Source: K189A clade bacterium
GTDB taxonomy: Bacteria; Pseudomonadota; Gammaproteobacteria; Pseudomonadales; Azotimanducaceae
Reading direction: 5' to 3'
NCBI GenBank assembly: GCA_007571095.1
Contig: RKSB01000140.1
Span: forward strand, 1 to 9,913
DNA length: 9,913 bases
Made by a program: the position numbers and the translations under genes. The number at the start of each line of letters is the position of its first letter. Position 1 is the first letter of the stretch. Under the pieces are notes generated by a model. That model did not search any database. It saw only the letters and a program-made list of their open reading frames with translations, and had not been told where the DNA came from. This document shows positions 1 through 7,100 of the stretch, piece by piece.

Positions 1-80
1 GAAAGGGAATAGAGCCCTCAGCTGGAAAGGGAATAGAGCCCTCAGCTGGAAAGGGAATAGAGCCCTCAGCTAGAAAGGGA
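1..80. repeat. 24-bp tandem repeat array, left edge
   Basis: Three near-perfect copies of a 24-bp unit lie at 1-24, 25-48 and 49-72, followed by about 8 bases of a fourth. Each unit reads GAAAGGGAATAG then AGCCCTCAGCTG. The third copy changes its final G to A (CAGCTA). The junctions are CAGCTG, a self-complementary hexamer, and each unit contains AGGG and CCCT around a 7-base spacer, so one unit flanked by junctions can fold into a hairpin. There are no unique spacers, so it is not CRISPR. The array begins with the first base of the window and probably continues upstream. Function is unknown. It could be a REP-like or minisatellite element, or the 3' end of a repetitive coding sequence. Confidence 0.9.
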
Positions 81-227
81 ATAAAAAAAATAAAGAATAG
101 AAATAGGACCCTCAGCCAGAGAGCCTTCAGCCAAAAAGAAAGTGGAAATAAAAAGTCCTCGGCACCAAAAACGCCCCCTAACCCAAAAAGATTGAGCGTC
201 AGCTATGCAGGGAGCCCTCGTCTGTAA
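81..227. other. A-rich gene-free stretch with decayed repeat copies
   Basis: This stretch contains no gene I recognise. It is much richer in A than the rest of the window (for example 81-100 and 132-155). Degenerate fragments of the upstream repeat recur: GGACCCTCAGCC near 106-117, GAGCCTTCAGCC near 121-132, GAGCGTCAGCT near 194-204 and GGAGCCCTCG near 211-220. This looks like an old array decaying toward the efflux gene. One forward frame is open from position 3 to a TAA at 225-227 across both the repeats and this stretch, but its codons and composition do not look like those of the neighbouring genes. Confidence 0.5.
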
Positions 228-252
228 TAGAATCGAGTCGCACAAATGGCCG

Positions 253-270
253 GCAAGAATCAGTTCTTGC
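253..270. promoter_or_regulatory. Perfect 7+7 bp inverted repeat upstream of efflux operon
   Basis: GCAAGAA at 253-259 and TTCTTGC at 264-270 are exact reverse complements separated by TCAG. The element ends 19 bases before the proposed TTG start at 290. A dyad of this size in front of an efflux operon could be an operator for a TetR- or MarR-type repressor, or an RNA hairpin in the leader. No regulator gene is in the window. A typical terminator is unlikely because no T-run follows directly. The inverted repeat is seen directly; its role is inferred. Confidence 0.45.
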
Positions 271-289
271 TATTGAGGCCGAAGGTCTT

Positions 290-1468
290 TTGTATCTAAA
301 GTTGAAAAAGCCCAATCTCCCAGTTCTGGTTATCCTTGTTGCCGTTTTTGTCTGGCTCGGCTCCGGTCTGATTGACCGGCCTGAAAAAGTACCGGCACCT
401 TCGATTGCTCAATTCAACGACATTCAGTCTAATTCTCGAGACGATACGTTGACTCGAGTTCGGGCAAGATACATTTCGGCCTCTCCGCAGGTGGAAGAGG
501 TTGTTATCAAAGGCCAGACCCTTGCCAATAGAAAGCTTGAAGTTAAAGCCGAGACTACCGGACGAGTCGTCAGGGTACCGGTTGAGAGAGGCGACAGAGT
601 GGCCAGGCGGGATCCGCTTTGTCTGATTTCGATAAACTCTCGCCAGGTCAAGGTGGATGAAGCCAAGGCGGCTCTGGCAGAAGCTGAGCTTGAGTACAAG
701 AGCATTGAAGAACTCAAGGCCAGGGGTCTGCAATCCGAGATGAGTGCCATGTCCTCAAAAGCCAAGCTCTTCTCTCGAAGAGCAGAGCTAAAGCAGCGCA
801 AGCTTGACCTTGAACGAACCTCTGTAGTCGCGCCCTTCGACGGCATTGCCGAGGAAGTGTTCGCCGAGGTGGGTACCTATATGCAGACAGGCAACGTGTG
901 TGCCGAAATCGTCGATCTGGACCCGATACTTATCACTGGCAATGTCTCCGAAATGAATGTCGGCCTGCTGGCCGTTGGCCAGACAGCCTATATAACCCTG
1001 CTTGATAACCGAACCATTGAAGGCAGGGTAACCTTTGTCAGCAAGGCCGCCGGTAGCCTGAGTCGTACTTATCAAATTGAGATAGAGGCGATCAACTCGG
1101 ATCTTGCCATTGCCTCCGGGCTGACCGCGCAAGTTAAAATTCCTGTAAAGCAGCGTCCTGCGCATCTGGTTTCTCCTGCCTTGCTGGGCTTGAATGACTT
1201 TGGAGAAATCGGCCTGCGTATTCTGGACGCCGACAACAGGGTGATTTTTCAGCCTGTAGAAATCCTGAAAGACAGTTCCGAAGGAGTCTGGGTGACCGGC
1301 CTGCCGACCACCGCCAAGGTGATCACTCTGGGCCAGGAACTGGTGAGTGCCGGAGAGGTGGTTGAAGTGGTTCTGGAAGGCGTTGGTTCAGCCGCCTCCA
1401 CTGACGACAACAGACAGAACTCCAGACCAGCTCCCGACGGGCTTGTACGCGGCAGGCGGGCGGGTTAG
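290..1468 (+). CDS. RND efflux periplasmic adaptor (HlyD/MFP family)
   Basis: This is the membrane fusion protein that links an inner-membrane RND pump to an outer-membrane channel. Visible parts are an N-terminal hydrophobic anchor at about residues 10-28 with no lipobox Cys, the first half of a lipoyl-like domain around 83-113 (GRVVRVPVERGDRV), a short charged helical hairpin around 118-175, the second lipoyl half starting at VAPFDG (residues 180-185), then beta-barrel and membrane-proximal domains. The last 25 or so residues are polar and probably disordered. The length of 392 residues is normal for the family. No in-frame ATG or GTG lies between the upstream stop (179-181) and the anchor. 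TTG at 290 has GAAGG at 281-285 and is preferred; TTG at 302 is the alternative. The stop is 3 bases before the permease GTG, so the two genes are surely cotranscribed. The substrate cannot be told from sequence. Confidence 0.92.
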   Translation: MYLKLKKPNLPVLVILVAVFVWLGSGLIDRPEKVPAPSIAQFNDIQSNSRDDTLTRVRARYISASPQVEEVVIKGQTLANRKLEVKAETTGRVVRVPVERGDRVARRDPLCLISINSRQVKVDEAKAALAEAELEYKSIEELKARGLQSEMSAMSSKAKLFSRRAELKQRKLDLERTSVVAPFDGIAEEVFAEVGTYMQTGNVCAEIVDLDPILITGNVSEMNVGLLAVGQTAYITLLDNRTIEGRVTFVSKAAGSLSRTYQIEIEAINSDLAIASGLTAQVKIPVKQRPAHLVSPALLGLNDFGEIGLRILDADNRVIFQPVEILKDSSEGVWVTGLPTTAKVITLGQELVSAGEVVEVVLEGVGSAASTDDNRQNSRPAPDGLVRGRRAG

Positions 1469-1471
1469 ATC

Positions 1472-4400
1472 GTGGTAGATCAGCTGATTGACACCGCAAT
1501 CGACCGGAACCGGACCACTTTGTCGGTTATGGCTTTTCTTGTCTTTGTAGGCATTCTGGCCTACCGCATTATTCCTGTAGAGCTACAGCCCAATATTGAC
1601 GTGCCTTTCGTGGGAGTCACTCTCGTACACGAGGGAATTTCTCCAGAGGATTCCAAGCGCCTGCTGGTGTTGCCGCTGGAAGATGAGGTTCGTGCCATAG
1701 AAGGTGTCAAGGAATTGACTTCCTATGCGTCAGAGAATTTGGGGATTTTGAACATAGAATTCGAGATCGACATAGACCAGGACAATGCACTCATTGATGT
1801 AAGGGAAGCCATTAACCGGGCCAGAATCAGAATGCCCTCGACCATGGAGGAGCCGGTGGTTCGAGCTGCAACCGCAGCCGATTTTCCGCTGCTGATTATC
1901 AACTTTACTTCCGACACTGCCTCCGAACGCACTCTGTACAGTCTGGCACAGGATCTACGTACTGAAATCGAAGCCCTGCCGGATGTTCTTGCGGCCAATA
2001 TATCGGGCCATCGAGAAGAGTTGCTGGAGGTTGTTATAGACCCCTTGTTGCTTGAGTCCTACAACATTTCCATAGAGCAGCTTGCAGGTACTGTCATCGG
2101 TAACAACAGGCTGGTTGCAGCCGGTTCGGTTGATACCGGTCGAGGTCGTTTCGCAGTCAAGGTCCCCGGGTTGATCGAAACCCCTGCCGACCTGTTCGAG
2201 ATACCGGTTAAAACGGTCGGCGACTCGGTGATTACTCTGGGCCAAATAGCTTCAATTCGGCGAGTATTCAAAGATCGGCAGTCCTATTCCTACGTCAACG
2301 GCATGCAGGCCATTTCTCTGGAAATCACCAAACGTGTCGAAGCCAATTTAATTGATGTTTCTGCTCAGGTTAAAGCCCTGACAGAGGAGCGCCGCCTGAA
2401 TTACCCCAAGGAGGTGAATGTTTTTTACACCTCTGATCAGGCCCCGAATGCCGAGCGGCAAGTCAATGAACTCATCGGTAATGTCATTACCGCCATGATG
2501 CTGGTGATGATTCTGGTAGTAGGTGCTCTGGGCTTGCGTAGCGGTCTGCTGGTCAGCATGGGTATTCCGGTCAGCTTTCTTTGTAGCTACATCGTCCTCT
2601 TGCAAATAGGTTACAGCTTTAATTTCATGGTGATGTTCGGCATGCTGCTGGCACTCGGCATGTTGATTGACGGAGCCATCGTGATTGTCGAGTATGCCGA
2701 TCGCAAGATGGTCGAAGGCTACGAGAAAAAAGAAGCCTATGCCCTGTCAGCCAGGCGAATGTTCTGGCCGGTGGTCGCTTCGGTGGCCACCACTCTGGCG
2801 GCCTTCCTGCCCCTGTTTCTGTGGCCGGGTGTTTCCGGGCGTTTTATGGTCCATCTTCCGGTGACTGTTTTTGCCGTGCTCGTCGGCAGTCTGGGCTATG
2901 CCCTGATTTTTGCTCCAACGCTTGGTGCCTTGTTTGGCAAGCAGGGTAACTATAGTGCCAAAGAGCTTGAAAAACTTAGAGTGCTTGAATCTGGTGACCC
3001 CACACAGCTGGGCGGTTTCACCGGCTTCTATGCGCGCTCACTAAAGCCTCTTATTCGGCATCCGGTGAGTGTCCTTGCGGTCACTCTGAGCGTGTTGATC
3101 GCTACCTTCATGTGGTACGGCAAGCAAGGCAAAGGCGTGATCTTTTTCTCCGATGAGGACCCCACCTGGGCATCAATCAGCATAGGTGCCCAGGGCAATT
3201 TCTCGGTTGACGAGGTCAGGGACCTGGTCGTTGAAGTGCAAAATGAGATAGCCCGAACTCAGGGTATCAAGAACTTCTACACGCGAACTGAAGATGTTGT
3301 TGGAGGATTTCGAGGTCGCAATACTCCGCAAAACCAGATTGGACGGATATTCCTGCAGCTACATGAACCCGATCAACGTCTCACTACCGGCAATGAGGTT
3401 CTGGAAGAGGTTCGCAGAAGGGTTCAACATCTGGCAGGTGTTACCGTTGAAATTCAAAAGGATGTTCAGGGACCGCCTGTAGGCAAGGCGGTGCAAATCC
3501 AGCTTGCATCAAGGTATGACGATGTACTGGAACCTGCGGTCAATGTTATTCGTAACTATCTGGAAACTCAGGTCGAAGGGCTACGTGACATAGAAGACAC
3601 TCGGGATCTGCCCGGCATTGAGTGGCATCTTGTCGTTGATCGCGAACGTGCCTCGGCAGTGGGGGCGGATGTTTCGGTCGTGGGTCGTTCGGTGCAGCTG
3701 GTGACAAACGGAGTCAATCTGGGCTCTTATCACCCGGATGATTCTGTTGAAACCGTAGGTATTCGAGCGCGTTTTCCCAAAGAAAACAGAGGGGTCAACT
3801 CGCTGGACAGCATTTCGCTGGTCACCGCCGAGGGCCCGGCTCCAATTTCCAGTTTTGTCAAGCTGGAACCTCGCCCCAAAAAGGGCACCATTCAACGCGT
3901 GGATACTTATCAGGTTGAGTTTGTTCGAGCTGATGTGTTGCCGGGCATTCTGGTCGACACAAAGGTTCAGGAGGTGAAGGCCTGGCTGAAGGAGAATCCG
4001 CTGGATTCCCGAATAAGGGTTTCTTTTCGCGGAGCCAGCGAAGAACAGGCGAATGCGGGGGCATTTCTTGGCGTTGCCTTTTTGCTCGCACTTTTGCTGA
4101 TGTTTGTGCTGTTGATTGCTCAATTCAACAGCCTTTACCAGGCTTTTCTGACCATGTTTGCGGTGGTCATGTCAACTGCCGGCGTGCTGGCCGGGCTGCT
4201 GATTACCGGCAAGCCCTTTAGCGTCATCCTGACCGGCGTGGGGATAGTTGCGCTCGCAGGCATTGTGGTCAACAACAACATTGTGTTGATCGACACCTAC
4301 AAGCATATTCGGGCGAGTTCGCCTTCCCTGAGTACGGAAGAAACCATCATCCGTACCGCCGCTCAAAGGTTTCGTCCGGTATTACTGACCAGCGTGACCA

Positions 4401-4648
4401 CAATCTTTGGCCTGTTGCCCATAGCCAGCCACCTGTCCATTGATTTTATCAATCGGGAAATCACCCACGGTGGCTCAGTGACCGCTTCCTGGGTACCTCT
4501 GGCCAGTGCGATTGTTTCAGGCTTGTCCTTCGCTACTTTGCTGACCCTGCTGACGACTCCGGCGATGCTCGCCCTGCCCGAGCGGCTCAAGGAGATGATT
4601 GGCCGATTCTGGGTTTCGCTGCACCGAGCCAAACCAGACCACTCCTGA
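1472..4648 (+). CDS. RND efflux permease subunit (HAE1-like, AcrB/MMPL superfamily)
   Basis: This is an inner-membrane proton-driven exporter of 1058 residues, the usual RND length. TM1 is at about 14-31, then a large periplasmic loop, then TM2-TM6 from about 335. TM4 holds LALGMLIDGAIVIVEYADR. A second periplasmic loop and TM7-TM12 follow, with GIVALAGIVVNNNIVLID in TM10 and RFRPVLLTS in TM11. By alignment to AcrB from memory, D407 is kept (D400), D408 is Gly401, K940 is Asn934, R971 is R966 and T978 is T973, so the proton relay is not the classic AcrB set. GTG at 1472 places the usual short cytoplasmic N-terminus before TM1; the next ATG falls inside TM1. There is no strong Shine-Dalgarno, only GGCGGG-type sequence, so translational coupling to the adaptor is likely. 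No outer-membrane factor is present. Substrate is unknown (drug, lipid or solvent). Confidence 0.93.
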   Translation: MVDQLIDTAIDRNRTTLSVMAFLVFVGILAYRIIPVELQPNIDVPFVGVTLVHEGISPEDSKRLLVLPLEDEVRAIEGVKELTSYASENLGILNIEFEIDIDQDNALIDVREAINRARIRMPSTMEEPVVRAATAADFPLLIINFTSDTASERTLYSLAQDLRTEIEALPDVLAANISGHREELLEVVIDPLLLESYNISIEQLAGTVIGNNRLVAAGSVDTGRGRFAVKVPGLIETPADLFEIPVKTVGDSVITLGQIASIRRVFKDRQSYSYVNGMQAISLEITKRVEANLIDVSAQVKALTEERRLNYPKEVNVFYTSDQAPNAERQVNELIGNVITAMMLVMILVVGALGLRSGLLVSMGIPVSFLCSYIVLLQIGYSFNFMVMFGMLLALGMLIDGAIVIVEYADRKMVEGYEKKEAYALSARRMFWPVVASVATTLAAFLPLFLWPGVSGRFMVHLPVTVFAVLVGSLGYALIFAPTLGALFGKQGNYSAKELEKLRVLESGDPTQLGGFTGFYARSLKPLIRHPVSVLAVTLSVLIATFMWYGKQGKGVIFFSDEDPTWASISIGAQGNFSVDEVRDLVVEVQNEIARTQGIKNFYTRTEDVVGGFRGRNTPQNQIGRIFLQLHEPDQRLTTGNEVLEEVRRRVQHLAGVTVEIQKDVQGPPVGKAVQIQLASRYDDVLEPAVNVIRNYLETQVEGLRDIEDTRDLPGIEWHLVVDRERASAVGADVSVVGRSVQLVTNGVNLGSYHPDDSVETVGIRARFPKENRGVNSLDSISLVTAEGPAPISSFVKLEPRPKKGTIQRVDTYQVEFVRADVLPGILVDTKVQEVKAWLKENPLDSRIRVSFRGASEEQANAGAFLGVAFLLALLLMFVLLIAQFNSLYQAFLTMFAVVMSTAGVLAGLLITGKPFSVILTGVGIVALAGIVVNNNIVLIDTYKHIRASSPSLSTEETIIRTAAQRFRPVLLTSVTTIFGLLPIASHLSIDFINREITHGGSVTASWVPLASAIVSGLSFATLLTLLTTPAMLALPERLKEMIGRFWVSLHRAKPDHS

Positions 4649-4672
4649 TACAGGCCAGCCAAGGCTCCTGTA
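4649..4672 (+). terminator. Hairpin directly after the RND permease stop
   Basis: TACAGG at 4649-4654 pairs exactly with CCTGTA at 4667-4672, with a further short AGC/GCT pairing inside. The hairpin begins right after the permease TGA. No T-run follows, so it is not a canonical intrinsic terminator alone. It could protect the 3' end of the efflux mRNA or act together with the next hairpin. Confidence 0.35.
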
Positions 4673-4688
4673 AGGCGGCCTCTCCTCC

Positions 4689-4714
4689 GCAGGGTTGCCT
4701 GCATCCTCTTTTGT
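4689..4714 (+). terminator. GCAGG/CCTGC hairpin with T-rich tail
   Basis: GCAGG at 4689-4693 and CCTGC at 4698-4702 form a perfect 5-bp stem with a GTTG loop, followed by ATCCTCTTTTG. The tail is T-rich but interrupted and the stem is short, so this is a modest intrinsic terminator for the efflux operon. It abuts the -35 element of the egtB promoter, as expected at a boundary between two transcription units. Confidence 0.4.
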
Positions 4715-4738
4715 CTTTCGTGGCCAGAAAAGTATAAT
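4711..4738 (+). promoter_or_regulatory. Sigma-70-like promoter of egtBD
   Basis: TTGTCT at 4711-4716 matches the -35 consensus TTGACA at four of six bases. A 16-base spacer separates it from a perfect -10 TATAAT at 4733-4738. Transcription would start near 4745. This is the best promoter match seen by eye in the window. It argues against any egtB start upstream of about 4745 and supports egtBD as its own transcription unit, separate from the efflux genes. Confidence 0.65.
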
Positions 4739-4774
4739 AATCTGCCAGTACTCGGTTTTGCCCGTGATAAGGAC

Positions 4775-4780
4775 GGAGGT
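4775..4780 (+). promoter_or_regulatory. Ribosome binding site deciding the egtB start
   Basis: GGAGGT lies 4 bases before a TTG codon at 4785. It is the strongest Shine-Dalgarno seen in the window and favours TTG 4785 over the in-frame GTG at 4764, which would place this motif inside the coding region, and over the TTG at 4695, which lies upstream of the promoter. Confidence 0.65.
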
Positions 4781-4784
4781 TACC

Positions 4785-6137
4785 TTGCTTCTTCGCGATT
4801 CCGTCGCTGGCTCGGGCACTCTGTCCGACTGTTACTCCTGCGTTCGGGACTACACAGTTGCCCTCTGTCAGCCATTGGCTACCGAAGACTATTCTCTTCA
4901 GCTGATGGACAATGTCAGCCCGCCCAAATGGCATCTGGCTCATACCAGCTGGTTTTTTGAAACCTTTATTCTGGTCGACTCGCCCGCTTACAAGCGTTAC
5001 CACGAACTCTTTCAGGTGCTTTTCAATTCCTACTACGAAGGTGTCGGCAGGGTTTGGCCCCGGACTTTAAGAGGCAGCCTGTCACGGCCGACGATAGATC
5101 AAGTGATGGAATACCGTTCCTTCGTCGACCGTCACATGCTGGAACTACTTGCCTCAAAGCCTTCGGAACAGGTTTGCCAGCGAGTCATCCTCGGGCTTCA
5201 TCACGAACAGCAGCATCAGGAGTTGTTGCTGACTGACATCAAGTACAACTTGAGCCAGAACCCCCTGAACCCCGCTTATCGAAACACTCCTTCTACAAAA
5301 AAAGCCTGTGCGTCTCCTTTGCAGTGGAGAGAATTTGAGGGTGGCTTGAAAGAAGTAGGCTGTGCTGTGTCGCCGTCTTTGGAGTATCGGGATTTTGTCT
5401 ACGACAACGAAACGCCGCGTCATCGGGTTTATGTCGAGCCTTATCGAATAGCATCCAGACTGGTCACCAACGGAGAATACCTTGAATTTATCGCCGACGA
5501 TGGCTATCAGCGGCCGGAGCTGTGGTTGTCTGATGGCTGGAGCAGAGTCCTTCAGGAGAATTGGCACTGGCCTCTTTATTGGCGTGAAAAGCAGGATGAG
5601 TGCCCGTTTCCGCAGGAAGCCGGCAGGCGGCGTTCAACTCCGCTTGATAATCCGGTGTCAGCCGACTTTCGAGAATATCATCTGGATGGCCTGAATGCGT
5701 TGGATCCAGACGCACCTGTCTGTCATGTCAGTTTTTATGAAGCAGATGCCTACGCCCGCTGGAAAAATCTGAGGTTGCCGTCTGAAAGCGAGTGGGAACT
5801 GGCTGCTTTGGAGTTGTCGGCCGAGTCGCCGAAAGAGACGCTTTCGTCAGGAAGTCCTGCCCTTCGGCCAACGACCGAAAATGGTACGTCTGATCATTTT
5901 TTTGGCGGCTTGTGGCAGTGGACATCCAGTAGCTACAGTCCCTACCCGGGATTTAGACCTTTTGCCGGCCAGCCGGCTGAGTACAACGGTAAATTTATGT
6001 GCTCCCAACAGGTTCTGCGTGGCAGTTCATTCGCCACCCCTCGCCTGCATTCCCGAACCACTTACCGCAACTTTTTTTACCCGCAGGATCGTTGGCAATT
6101 CACCGGCATTCGGCTGGCTGGGAATGCAGATGTCTGA
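4785..6137 (+). CDS. egtB: Ergothioneine biosynthesis sulfoxide synthase EgtB
   Basis: EgtB is a non-heme iron enzyme that uses oxygen to join a thiol (gamma-glutamylcysteine or cysteine) to the imidazole of hercynine, giving a sulfoxide precursor of ergothioneine. With TTG 4785 as start it has 450 residues, typical of the family. The N-terminal DinB-like domain shows WHLAHTSWFFE with H53 and the HEQQHQE motif with H140 and H144, the three expected iron ligands. The C-terminal formylglycine-generating-enzyme-like (sulfatase-modifying) domain runs from about residue 200 and shows NGEYLEF, RLPSESEWE, GGLWQWTSS and VLRGSSF, ending RWQFTGIRLA. It overlaps egtD by 8 bases. No egtA or egtC is nearby; two-gene EgtBD systems are often linked to cysteine as donor, but that is inference here. 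A non-ATG start is unusual but well supported by the ribosome site and promoter. Confidence 0.93.
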   Translation: MLLRDSVAGSGTLSDCYSCVRDYTVALCQPLATEDYSLQLMDNVSPPKWHLAHTSWFFETFILVDSPAYKRYHELFQVLFNSYYEGVGRVWPRTLRGSLSRPTIDQVMEYRSFVDRHMLELLASKPSEQVCQRVILGLHHEQQHQELLLTDIKYNLSQNPLNPAYRNTPSTKKACASPLQWREFEGGLKEVGCAVSPSLEYRDFVYDNETPRHRVYVEPYRIASRLVTNGEYLEFIADDGYQRPELWLSDGWSRVLQENWHWPLYWREKQDECPFPQEAGRRRSTPLDNPVSADFREYHLDGLNALDPDAPVCHVSFYEADAYARWKNLRLPSESEWELAALELSAESPKETLSSGSPALRPTTENGTSDHFFGGLWQWTSSSYSPYPGFRPFAGQPAEYNGKFMCSQQVLRGSSFATPRLHSRTTYRNFFYPQDRWQFTGIRLAGNADV

Positions 6138-7089
6138 ACCCAGGGTGACTCTGTACGACCTGCAACCTCCCAAACCCGACATGCTGCAAGAGGTCGTCAG
6201 CGGCCTGTCTTCAAAGAAAAAGAAAATCGACCCCAAGTACCTGTATGATCAGAAGGGTTCTGAACTCTTCGATGCCATCACTCGGCAACCGGAATACTAC
6301 CTGACTCGAACCGAAGAGAAGATCCTCACTCATTATGCCGACGAGATTCACTCGGTGATCGGAGAGGATGCTTTTCTGGTTGAATTCGGCAGTGGGTCTT
6401 CGGCCAAAAGCCGCATTCTTCTGACCAGCATTCGGCCCTGCGCCTATATGCCCATCGATATCTCCAAACAGTACTTGCAGGAGTCGGTCAACGGCCTGTC
6501 GAAAGACTATCCCTGGCTTGATATTCGAGCAACCTGTGCCGATTACAGCCAGGACTTTGAACTACCCTGGTCACCCGAAGGCGTCGATCCGGTCATATTT
6601 TTCTCGGGTTCCAGCATCGGTAACTTCAGTCCCTCGGATGCCATAGACTGCATGAAAAGAATAAACAGGCTGGCGGGTCGGGGCGGAGGATTGTTGATAG
6701 GCATTGACAGGGAAAAAGCAGAGGATGCCCTGCATGCCGCCTACAATGATGCCAATGGAGTTACTGCAACATTCAGCCTGAACGCCCTGCAACACATCAA
6801 CCACAAGCTGGACAGCAATTTTTCTATCGAGGGTTTTGAGCACGAAGCCCGCTATAACAGCCCGAAAAGCCGCATTGAAATCTATCTGCGCAGCTTAAGA
6901 AACCAACAGGTTTGGGTGGGTGACCGGCAGTTTCACTTTGATCGAGACGAACGAATACTTCTCGAATATTCGCACAAATATACGCCTGAGAGCTTTCTGG
7001 AGATATCGAAAGAAGCCGGTTTTACGGACAAGGCTCACTGGACCGACAGCAATGAATATTTTTCGGTCTTTTTTTTGGCGGCAGACTGA
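6130..7089 (+). CDS. egtD: L-histidine N(alpha)-methyltransferase EgtD
   Basis: EgtD uses three S-adenosylmethionine molecules to convert histidine to hercynine, the first step of ergothioneine synthesis and the substrate of EgtB. The protein has 319 residues, the usual size. Visible features are the N-terminal DPKYLYDQKGSELFDAIT and PEYYLTRTE block, the SAM-binding EFGSGSS at 85-91, and FFSGSSIGNF ending near 166. N165, Y205 and the E279-x-S281 pair match the histidine-contacting residues N166, Y206, E282 and S284 of the mycobacterial enzyme (alignment from memory). ATG 6130 is chosen because GGGA at 6120-6123 sits 6 bases upstream; ATG 6124 is possible but has no spaced ribosome site. The start lies inside the egtB stop region (ATGTCTGA), so translation is probably coupled. 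It converges with the DUF2782 gene, with 11 bases between their stops. Confidence 0.95.
   Translation: MSEPRVTLYDLQPPKPDMLQEVVSGLSSKKKKIDPKYLYDQKGSELFDAITRQPEYYLTRTEEKILTHYADEIHSVIGEDAFLVEFGSGSSAKSRILLTSIRPCAYMPIDISKQYLQESVNGLSKDYPWLDIRATCADYSQDFELPWSPEGVDPVIFFSGSSIGNFSPSDAIDCMKRINRLAGRGGGLLIGIDREKAEDALHAAYNDANGVTATFSLNALQHINHKLDSNFSIEGFEHEARYNSPKSRIEIYLRSLRNQQVWVGDRQFHFDRDERILLEYSHKYTPESFLEISKEAGFTDKAHWTDSNEYFSVFFLAAD
7041..7076 (+). terminator. Terminator-like hairpin with T8 inside the 3' end of egtD
   Basis: GACCGA at 7041-7046 pairs exactly with TCGGTC at 7063-7068, and eight T follow at 7069-7076. This resembles an intrinsic terminator on the plus strand, although the 16-base loop is long and the 6-bp stem short. 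It lies wholly within the last codons of egtD, ending 13 bases before the end of its stop codon. The short gap to the convergent gene leaves no room for a terminator outside coding sequence. Confidence 0.4.
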
Positions 7090-7100
7090 GGAATTCCAAC

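Noticed and set aside
1..80. CRISPR array
   Set aside because: The repeats are directly abutting with no unique spacers and no cas genes are present.
277..290. GGCC-GAA-GGTC hairpin followed by TTTT as a terminator
   Set aside because: The stem is four pairs including a G-U, too weak, and it overlaps the likely ribosome site and start of the adaptor gene.
3581..4123. 180-residue minus-strand frame opposite the RND permease
   Set aside because: It is antisense to a well-conserved permease and has no family signature.
4695..4784. N-terminal extension of EgtB from the upstream TTG
   Set aside because: It lies across the promoter and upstream of the strong GGAGGT ribosome site, and the extra residues do not resemble EgtB.
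5881..6129. Longer EgtD starting inside egtB
   Set aside because: The extra 83 residues are read out of frame through the conserved EgtB C-terminus; ATG 6130 gives the family-length protein with a ribosome site.
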